A stretch of 64,000 bases of DNA from Tribonema minus (taxonomy: Eukaryota; Sar; Xanthophyceae; Tribonematales; Tribonemataceae): positions 1,550,001-1,614,000 of the forward strand of contig JAFCMP010000001.1 of the NCBI GenBank assembly GCA_017506865.1, in the 5' to 3' direction. Below are positions 49,201 through 58,180 of the stretch, in pieces (position 1 is the first letter of the stretch; every line of letters starts with the position of its first letter). Under the pieces are notes generated by a model, which did no database searches, had not been told where the DNA came from, and was given only the letters and a program-made list of their open reading frames with translations. Made by a program: the position numbers and the translations under genes.

Positions 49201-52200
49201 CATCGGCACTTTTGATAACAGGTACTTGGAAGCAATTGTCACACCGGCGGTTGCATCATCGAACAACTCTCATTAGCAGGCATGTACGTACGCTGCAAAT
49301 GATGACGGCAGTTATGAACTCAATGTATCCTGCATCAACGGGTGGTGTATGTCGGCAGGAATGACTGCAAGTGATCTCAGCAACAGGTCTGTATGCTGCA
49401 AAGGGTGCTCACCCGACAGCGTTGCAATGACGGGTTGCAGCTGATGGCGGGTTCTTCAAGTTGAAGTTTCAGCGGAGACTGGCGCCGGTTTTTTCATGTG
49501 CACGTTGCAGCGGAGGCTGGCAGATGAGATGAGGCATGCTGGGGTCGCGCCGCTCTGCGCAGCTGCATAGTCCCATGGACAGCCATGCTTTTGGTGAGAC
49601 GAGGTTTGAACAACCCAATTCAGGTGCCTCGAAAGGATTGAGCGACATCCCCAGGCTAGGGTGCTAGGGTGTATTGCTGTGCATGCGCAACATCGCAACT
49701 TGCCAATATCTTGCTTGCGTGCAGGATGGAGCCCTGTGGGCGCTGCGAGCGGCACAACAATGCTTTCTTCTTGTGGCAGTTGCACCGTGGACTGCAAAGA
49801 GTACAATCAGTGTGACGTCAGCAGTTGAAGTACCAGAAATCCACGACACCACTGCAATCACGAAGTTAGGTGCTCGTTTGCACCACATACATCTTGGATT
49901 ATTTGCACGTGCATCCATCCTGAGATCATTTGCACGTGTTCCTCCAATGCACGCAGGATGGAGCCCAGCGGGCATGGCGACGGCTACCACGCCAAACTCA
50001 AGCCCGAGCCCATATTCGGCATGGGGAAGGTGCGCGCTTGCGCTGCAGCTTCTTGCTTTTCACATCTGCAGATTGCTGTCATCATCAAGGGACCCTCAAA
50101 TCGTGAATCCTGACCAAGGTCTGGCGTGTGTGTTCACGCTCATGATGTACGTCCATCAGCAACAGAAGTGGTCAAAAATCTACACTGGAAACCAAACATT
50201 TCTACAGCCCAGGCCAAGGTACTGGAGAAGTTTTTTGTTGTCTCAGACGTGGGCGAGCATATTCAACATTATTTCCTGTGATCCCCGCACCTTTACATTG
50301 CTACTTCGATGGGGGAGGCGCGCGCACCCACGTTGCATTTTTTTGTGCATCACATGCGCAGAGTGTTCGATTGGCCACGCAACTGAGCAATCTCTGGTGT
50401 TTGCACGGTACTCTTGTTTCACAGAGTGTGTGGCAATATTCACCTCCGGAAGCACTTGGTGTTATGTGGTGTGACGTCCGCAGCTTCACACTGCTACTGA
50501 AGCGAGACCGCGAACTCAGGCCTCGCTGAAGATGATGCTGCGAGGTTTTGTTGTTTGTGCTATCAGCAGTGCACCGGTTTGGCCAGACAGTGCTGCCCCC
50601 CCCCCTTTCTGTGCCCCGTCGCTGGACGCTGCCTTCATGCTCCATGATTGCGAGGAGAGCTGCTGGAAGCTTTTACATCTCGGCTGCTCTGCCCCCCCAC
50701 ATTAGCATAACCTGACAGGGGTTGGCTTAGGTTTTCAAAGGACAATCAGGATTGGCGTCGGTTCAAGGAAGCTTAGGATCTCAATGTCGCCATACCTCAT
50801 TTGTGACCATGTTTTCTTGCCGCGCTGCATCCCGCAGGCGAGCGTCAGCTGGCATGCGGACAGCTGCTTGGAGGACTACAGGTGAACAAGCACCCATATG
50901 CCATCTACCTGCTTGACCAAATGAGCTCTCTGTGTCAGCCAGACCTTGGAAGCAGGAGTGGCGATGGTTGTGTGCTGAAGCCTGCCGTGTCACATGCTCA
51001 GCAATAGCGTACGACGACGGCAGGGGCGGTGGCGGCGGCGGCGGCGTCGTAGGCTACCTGCTGCGTCACGCTGCGCCCGCTGCTCATTTCTAGATGCAGC
51101 GATACGCTGCGCCCGCTGCTCATTTCTAGATGCAGCGATAATGGGAGCATGGTGCTGTGTGCCGCCAAGCGCTGCGGGGTTGCCCAGTCTGTGTAGCGCC
51201 ACGGTGGTGCATATCTGAGCGGATATACTTCAATGCACAAGTACTTTGGGAGCATTGTTGGTGCTCTGCACACTGCTCTCCACACCCACGTGATCCGCAT
51301 TTGCGACGCAAACCTGCAAAATACGTACCCCCCCCACCCTTCCCCCCCTATGCTGTTCATGCTGTCGCAGCACCATCGGCGTCTACCACGTCACCACGCC
51401 TCCAGTCACAACTTCAATGACAACTTCAAAAAACCGCAGCAGCAGCAGCGGCGGCGGCGGCGGCGCCGACTGGAAGGTCGCCGTCCGCTGCAGCGCTGAG
51501 CAACTGCCAGCATCCAGCGGCAGTGACGGCTCGACAGCTAGCCCTAAGCCTAGGGTTACTGCAAAGCCACCTAAGGCTGTGGCTAGCGCCAAGGCAGAGG
51601 GAGAGGAGGTGGTGACGCCGCCGCTTGTGGTGCCGCTGCGCTCAGGCGACGCGTACTTCATGCTGGACGACTTCAACCACTACCACGAGCACCTGGTGCT
51701 CGCCGGCGAGGTAAGTCAGTATGCAAATTGAAGTAGAGGATGCAAATTGAAGTATAGTATGTGATGCTGGACGACTTTAACCACTTCCACGAGCACCTGG
51801 TGCTCGCCGGCGAGGTTAGTTTGTATAGAAGTACGTGAGCTTGTATACAAGTTATGATAGAGCACTTGATGCTGGATGGCTTTAACTCATTGTATGCGCA
51901 TCTGGCGCTGGCAGGCGAGTCAAGTACTGTAGGTGTACGTATGTATCAATATCTGATGCTGGGTGACCTCAGGCACTTCCACGAGCACCTGGTGCTGGCC
52001 GGCGAGGTCAGTCCGTGTGCACTTTTCGGTAGAAGCAGAGTTTTACCTCGTGCTGGACGACTTCAGCCACGTCCAGGAGCTCCTGGCACTCGCTGGCGAG
52101 GTAGCTAGGTGTATGTGCAAATCACATATCAGATGCTGGATGACCTCAAGCACTTCTGCGAGCACCTGGTGCTGGCCAGCAGGCAACAAGCACAATGTAG

Positions 52201-55200
52201 CTGTACTCCCGCTTCAATAATTTTTTGGAGCAGGTGTGCTCGCTGTCGTGGCAATTGGGTGTGCTTCATGTGCGTTTTGGTGGACGACATCACCCAGTTC
52301 CACGAGCCCTGGTGCTGGACGGCTAGGTGATCAAGTGCATTAGGATTAGGTGTAGCTAATTAGGGTTAGGTTTAGCTAACCCCAACCCATGCCGGCGCGA
52401 GTGCGCTGCAATTCTCCTGGCGTGCTCTGGGAAGTGGTTCGTAAATGTGGAGGGGTGCTGCTCTACTTTCTGTGCTTGGCATCGTCCATGAATGAAATCC
52501 TATTGCGCACGTCGTGCCCTCTTGTCAGCAATTTGACGCCTTCTTGTAACTGAGGCTCTTCTGCTATGAAGATCGCCTGCATGAAGCTTGTGCTCTTGAA
52601 CTGAGACCCCACTGCATTGGAGCTGCTCTGCATTTCAGAAATGGAAGAACTCCGCAGGTTCGATTGTGAAGTGTTTGCATGATTTGACTCAGTGTCAACC
52701 TGTACATTTAAACAGACGACGATTTCCAGGGCGTCACTCTGTGATTTGTTCGCACTCGATGCGTAGCAAGCGTTTTCCTACAATCATCTGGCGATTTATG
52801 GCAAGTTGGCGTTTTCTTCAAGATGTTACTTGTGCTCACAAGCAGGCTGAGTTTGCAACTCTGTATGTAAACACGTTGGATTTCACAAATCACTGCTTTC
52901 TTTGTGTACGTCCGATACCCCCGTCTCTCCAGCCTTGCCGGCTCCTTCTCAACGCACAGACGCACCACGCCTTCATTGCACCATCACTCAACATGTTGCG
53001 CACAGGTTTGGTTGCATGTCCAAAAACTGCCAGCTCTTCATGTGTGATTCAGGCCTCAAAAGACTCAGAAATACATGGTTGTGCAAACCATTTTGATGCT
53101 GGGCACCGTCTCTGTGACCTGTAAGCACCAACAGTGCTGCATGGCAGGACACCCTGCCTCCCCCCTTGACAGCTCCCACTAACTCATTCCAGCTGCAAGG
53201 CCGCCTCCGCATCCCTTTCCTGACCTAACCTCAACCCCAACTTTTACCTCTTACCCCATTCCTAACCTGACCAAAACCCTAACATGAGGTTTGGTATGTA
53301 ACCCCCATGTATGTATGTAACCCCCAATCCTAACGTAATCGAAACCCTGACCATTGAGGTTTTGCATGCGTTGATCGCTGCTGCCGCGACGCAGGACACC
53401 CTGCGGTACTCCAGCACGCACCGCGTCAGCGTGCGTGAGGGGAACACTTGGGCGCAGATCTCGGGTCGCTGCAGAGAGGTGGGTGCCTGCAATCATTGTA
53501 GCCCAGTTATGGGTCAAGTAGGGTTAGGGCTAGCGTTAAAGTAGAATTTGGGTTACAGTTAGGGTGAGGCTTACGATGTGGGCGCAGATCTCGGGGCGCT
53601 GCAGAGAGGTGCGTGCCCGCAATCGTTGTAGCCCAGTCATGGGTCAGGTAGGGTTAGAATTGACATCAAACGAGAATTATTAGGAATTGGGTGTGCGTGA
53701 GGGTCAGGGTTGCGCCTGGACGCCAGCAATCGTGGGCGCAGATCTTGGGGTGCTGCAGAGAGGTGCATGCCCGCAGCTGTAGCAGAGGGTCAGGTTAGGT
53801 GGGATGAGGATTGGCATTTAGACTACGCGGGCTCAACAATCGGGGGCGCTGCGGAGAGGCGGTGTGCCTGCACCTGCACCCGTAGCAGGCGCTCTGGCTG
53901 GGCGGGGTCAAGTCAGGTTTAGGGCAACAGCTAGGCTGGTGGTGGGGCTCAAATAAAGGTTAGGTTAGGGTCGAAGTTATGGACGGAGGTGCCTCTTACT
54001 GTATGTACAAAAACTGCTGTGAACAACACATGAAGGTAGGAATGGGCAACACACACATTCTTCTGTAGTACTGCACCTCAGTGTGCGCCTCATATTGTGC
54101 CGCCCTGCACACATGATCGCCAATGGCCAACAACCACGCCAGCAATTCCGGGAATGCAGTAACGTAACTCAGCGTTGTGAGCGCCTCAACCCTAACCCCA
54201 ACACTAGGCAGCCGGCCTGAGCGCTGACAGCATGTACAAGGCAAAATGGCATGCTTGAAACGCTCGCATCGACATCATCACGCTTCAGAATATCGCGGCG
54301 CAAAAGCTGGCGGTTTCGACAGAAACGGAGGCAGGCAAGCGCGCCTCGGGAGGGCGTCGCAGAGAGTCGTGTGCGCCATGCCTCCCGAAGCGGTTGTTTT
54401 GTGATGCGCCAGCGCATCACTACAGAAGCGACCTGTCAACGAGGTAACAGCGCTCAGTGCCACGGGCTTCACGCTCCTGCCTCTTCCTCACAGCCGCCCT
54501 TGCGCTTCGCTCGTTGCACGCGCCGCACGCAGGTGCTGAGCGTCTCTGCCCCGACGGCGCCGGCGCTGCCGCTCGCGCAGCTGCGCGCGGAGCAGGCGCT
54601 GCAGACGGAACTGGAGGGCGAGTGGCTGTACCAGTTCTGGGCGCAGGGCCGGCGGCACGCGCGCCTGCACCCCTGGTGAGCATCCGACCTCGGAGTCGTA
54701 GCAGGTTTCAAGTTGTATTTCAAGCGCCTGCAGCTTCCATGTGGTTTATACTGTGGTGCGCAAGCGGGTGCTCGCGTCATCTTGTTCTAGGACACTCACA
54801 ACACACCACTCAAGCTCCCATGTATGCTCGTTGCGCGAGCGGGCGCTCGCGTCATCACGTGCTAGAACACTGACGACGCGCCGCTCGAGCGGAGGGGCGT
54901 CGCTGTCGATCTCTTCACTGCACGCGGAATGACGACCGTCCAGCGCCTGCACGCTGCTCACCACCGTAGACTCACAAACAGCATTACACCATCGTTCAGC
55001 TGCTTCGGGTTGCAACGCGCGCTTTGAAGCGCCAGCGGCAGCGCGCAGTGCCGCGCAAAAAAATGGATGGCGCCGCAGCAGTGCTCTGTGTGCTCCCGCT
55101 CAACCGCCGCCCCTTGCGTGCATGCGCGTCTCAGATGAAGGCGGCCCATGGTTAGGATGGGGCTGTCCTTCAAGTGCTTAAACTTCATCGCATCGTGCGC

Positions 55201-57662
55201 TTTGAAGCACGACCACCAGCGCATGATGCCGCGCGAATGGAATGCGCCGGAGCAGTGCTCCACGCGCTACGTGCAGCACCGCTCAACCACCGCCCCGCGC
55301 GCGCCTGCGTGTCTCAGGTGGAGGCCGCCCATGAACGCCATGGGTAGAACTGGGCTGTCGTTCAAGTGCTTCAAGAAGTGTATTGCATCGTGCGCTTTAG
55401 AGCACAAACACCAGCGCATAATGCCGCGCAAGTTGACGGCGCCGCAGCAGCGCACCACGCCTACATGCAGCACCGGTCAACCAGTCATCTTTCGCGTGCG
55501 TGTGCGTCTCAGGTGGAGGCGGCCCATGAACGCCTTGGTGCGGTGGTGGCGCGAGCTGGAGCGTCGGTCGCACGCCGCGGTGACGCACCTGCTTTCGCCG
55601 CAGAGCGAGGTGAGCGTTGTTGCAAAAGCAAACTCGTGTTCGGCAGTGCTGAGGTGTAGATCAATGTAAAGTTGTTCCAAATCTCTTATACTGACTCGAA
55701 CGCTAAAAAGCTTGCACACAGAAGTCTTTTTTTGCCTACTGTGGTTATGGTGGCACTGTTTGACTCGTGGCCAATGACTGCAGCAGCGGCGACCACGGTT
55801 ATTGGTGGAAGGCACTTGCGGCTAACCATCCCTTGTCACCTAGAGCTCAACGATCTTTTTAATTCGTTTTTCATTCATACTGACAATTCGTACATTCTCG
55901 CCTCGTCCCCTGCAGTCCACGTGCAGTGCAGCAAACATGCTGCACAGTACTTGTGTCCTCTCTGCAGCGCAGGCGCATGCTGGTCTTGCGCATATGGACG
56001 TTCAGCAGCAGCGACGGACATGGCACGTACTCATGAGAGTTTCAAAGGCAGCCAGCTGTTCGGCGCCTGCACTCCGCCCGCCAGCGGGCTCCATGTAGTT
56101 CCCGGTTTCTACAGTCTTGAGTGCGTGCTACAATTAGCATCAGCAGGCGCTGTTTCAAATCGTTACCACGCCAGGGCGCTCAGCTAGCGCGCATGTGCAA
56201 TGAAGACGCTTTACCGCTGCCTGCAGCCGGCGTCTCAAGCGGTAAGCCCACGCCAGGATATATCTTCACAGCACTTGGCGCAGCAGCGCTCCACTGCGTG
56301 TGACGTCGCGCTTGGAGGCCATCGCTGAAGGCACGGTCGCGCCTCGCGATGCAGACAATCCGCATGATTTACACAGCACAGCGGCCGCGATATCCACATC
56401 ACCATGGCTTTCGACGCAGGGGGGGGAGCTGCCGCACACCGTGAAAGCGCTCGGAGGCACTGCCGCCACTGCTTCACGCAGCAAGCCCCCCGCCACTTGC
56501 TGCGCACCCCGCTCCGCTCCACTCAGCCGCACCCCATCATTATATGCTGCGCTCCGCCGCTGCTGATAGCGCTCTCCCTTATCGCAACATACACCGTTGT
56601 CATACCATCCGCCGCAGGGTGCGGAACTGCCGCGCGCCGTGGAGACGCTCGCGCGCTGCCTCGAGGCGCGCCGCCAGCAGCGCGCACGCTGGGCGGAGCG
56701 GCTCGCCGACGCCGCCTACCGCGCGCTGCCACCGGACGCTGCGCCGCTACGCCCGGGCCTGTGGGGCGGCGGTGGCGGCGGCGGCGGCGGCAGCGGCGGC
56801 GGCAGCGCAGCGCTGCCGTACGATTTGACGGGCACCGTCGCGAAGCTGCGCGAACGGTGAGCGGTCGATCTTGGTATTTTCAAGTAGTTTGTATGTTTGC
56901 CTTGGTGACACTGCCTGTTGAGCATTGCGCCAGTGCCCTCCTTTCACGTACGCTTCATTGCATGCTGCTGAAATACACTGCTCAGAGCCGCTAGCAGCTG
57001 TTCGCCCAGGTGTTGTCACTGCTACGCATCTCGGTGCCTGTGCGATACTAGTGCGACAACACCTGTGCCGTACAGGTACCGATGTGCATCGTACCAACAA
57101 GACCTCTGGGCACGCACACAGCGTACCCCTCAAACCCCTCACACAGACCCCACCTTAAAAAGGTAGGTGCTTTCGAAGACGATGACGAGACGTCATCTGT
57201 TCTATCACCATGTCGTGCAGGTATGCGGCGGCGCACAAGGCGGCGACGGGCGGCACGGCCGTGGCGACAAGCGCCAGGGCCCTGGTCGCCGGCGCCACTA
57301 GCAATTGGGCGGCGCTGCAGCAGGGCAAGGGCGGCCTGGCGGCGGCGTTGGCCGGCGCCGCGGCACACCGAGCGCAGCAGCAGGCGCCACAAACACAGAA
57401 TGGTGGCGGTCCTGCTGCAAAGCAAGGGAAGCCGAAGGGGCTCAAACTAAAGAATGGTGTCGGCGTCAACAGCGGTAATGGTTATGCCAGCGGCACTAGC
57501 GGCGGCGGCCGTGGCGGCGACGGCAGCGGCGCAGGCCCTGGTGGACACAGCCTTGGAGGAACTGGCGTTGGCGGAAGGCCCGGCCATGCTGGTGGCAAAC
57601 ATGCCGTTGGGAAAGCCGGTGGCAAAGTCAAGAATGCCAACAAGCAGAAACGCGCAAAATGA
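46293..57662 (+). CDS. FTO: FTO-type Fe(II)/2-oxoglutarate nucleic-acid demethylase
   Basis: Oxidative demethylase of N6-methyladenine-type marks in nucleic acid, probably nuclear. Twelve exons: 46293-46572, 47195-47367, 48090-48251, 48935-49086, 49957-50029, 50838-50881, 51371-51710, 53395-53478, 54533-54675, 55513-55609, 56618-56856 and 57221-57662. They total 2229 nt, 742 residues, every junction in phase. Collinear with vertebrate FTO: TWLSPEDDLF; GITYKYLGLR; FDFNLTLINR; EPIFGMGK; SVSWHAD (iron ligands His286, Asp288); GDAYFMLDD; HLVLAG (His402); LRYSSTHR (2OG-binding Arg412 and Arg418); EWLYQFWAQG; WWRRPMN; LPYDLTGTVAKLRE. Arg124, Tyr134, Tyr136, Asn250 and Tyr390 also match active-site residues. 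The residue after Asp288 is Ser where human FTO has Glu. Extras: a Gln/Ala linker (exon 3), a Ser/Gly/Lys-rich insert (exon 7) and a Gly/Ala/Lys-rich C-terminal tail of about 145 residues, possibly nucleic-acid binding. Confidence 0.94.
49040..49400 (+). repeat. Donor-side echo series after FTO exon 4
   Basis: The exon end ttcgacttcaacctgactct...aacag with donor gtacgc (49087) is followed by decaying copies with donors at 49133 (gtttgc, best match, tttgacttcaacctcac), 49177 (gtatgc), 49222 (gtactt), 49280 (gcatgt) and 49387 (gtctgt). The first three spacings are 44-46 bp. Confidence 0.75.
49710..49990 (+). repeat. Acceptor-side echo before FTO exon 5
   Basis: The exon 5 border gcag|gatggagcccagcgggc (exon start 49957) has one earlier copy, gcag|gatggagccctgtgggc, at about 49725, 232 bp upstream. 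The two cag/exon starts share a tgc-rich lead-in. Confidence 0.7.
51655..52335 (+). repeat. Six-fold donor-side echo array after FTO exon 7
   Basis: The 50-nt exon edge encoding MLDDFNHYHEHLVLAGE (true donor gtaagt, 51711) recurs starting at about 51765, 51870, 51957, 52051, 52134 and 52279. Donors after the copies: gttagt (51815), tcaagt (51920), gtcagt (52007), gtagct (52101), gcaaca (about 52182) and gtgatc (52326). Copies 1, 3 and 4 keep the frame and most of the residues; copy 1 reads MLDDFNHFHEHLVLAGE. This edge encodes the third iron ligand (His402). Confidence 0.93.
52338..54215 (+). repeat. Telomere-like tracts in FTO introns 7 and 8
   Basis: Scattered degenerate TTAGGG-type strings at about 52338-52385, 53516-53575, 53645-53665 and 53935-53975. 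CCCTAA-type strings on the same strand lie at about 53225-53345 and 54188-54200, so orientation is mixed. Some lie inside the repeat unit of the exon 8 echo array. Confidence 0.75.
53440..53900 (+). repeat. Donor-side echo array after FTO exon 8
   Basis: The exon edge tgggcgcagatctcgggtcg...tgcagagag with donor gtgggt (53479) is copied with donors at 53609 (gtgcgt) and 53763 (gtgcat), plus a remnant near 53840-53860 (ggggcgctgcggagag followed by gcggtg). Unit length is about 130-154 bp and includes telomere-like sequence and a gtagcccag(t)catgggtca block. Confidence 0.85.
54745..54905 (+). repeat. Two-copy tandem repeat in FTO intron 9
   Basis: Two units of about 76 bp. Each begins gcgc(a/g)agcggg(t/c)gctcgcg, then tcatc, and continues to a ctaga/ctagg-acact block and a cgccgctc/caccactc block. 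No exon sequence is recognised in it. Confidence 0.7.
55000..55535 (+). repeat. Acceptor-side echo array before FTO exon 10
   Basis: Units of about 183-195 bp. Exon-start copies after ctcag at 55135 (atgaaggcggcccatgg) and 55318 (gtggaggccgcccatgaacg) precede the real exon at 55513 (gtggaggcggcccatgaacg). The intron part is repeated as well: catcgtgcgcttt(g/a)(a/g)agcac, cagcgcat(g/a)atgccgcgc and the poly-purine-poor lead-in. The copy at 55318 matches 19 of 20 bases of the true exon start. Confidence 0.92.
56215..56660 (+). repeat. Acceptor-side echo before FTO exon 11
   Basis: The exon start gcag|ggtgcggaactgccgcgcgc (56618) has a degenerate copy near 56418, gcag|gggggggagctgccgcac, followed by accgtgaaagcgctcggagg matching gccgtggagacgctcgcgcg. 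The period is about 200 bp. A third, weaker copy may start near 56224. Confidence 0.7.
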
Positions 57663-58180
57663 ACATTTCACAGCAAGCATACAGTATGCAGTATGCGATA
57701 AGTCATCAAGTATGTCAGCGTGTGCTATCTGCATCGGTGTGGTGACTGCGTGTGCGGCCAACAATGTAAGCTGGTGTGAATAAGCTGCTGTCAAGGACAA
57801 CCTGCTGCAAATGAGATGCGTTTTTTGACTTGTGTATCACAGTGTGCCTGCATGCCATTGAAGACTTAACGCATTGCATCTTGGGGATATTTCTGACCCC
57901 CAAGATTGCACTTGACGGTGAATCTACAAGTGCTGGAATGTCACACCAAAAGACAGATGGTTTCACAGCAAATCAAGGTCTGACGCGACAATTGCCAGCC
58001 CCGCTTCAGTAGTTGAGTAAAGTGGCCCAGGTACAGCACCTTGCCGGCCTTGCCTGTCAGTCATCACTGCGTCAATGATGTGGGTGGTGTGGGACCCAGA
58101 ACGATGTTCAACTTCAACTGGCGAGTCCTGTCGCTTGAACTTCACTGGATTGCGTTGACCTTGACGCTCATTTTGACGCG
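57663..58180. other. Intergenic region between FTO and the F-box-like gene
   Basis: 518 bp between two genes on the same strand. No exon recognised. It should contain the FTO 3' end and the promoter of the next gene. No clear TATA box; aacttcaactgg and gaacttcac occur shortly before the ATG. Confidence 0.5.
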
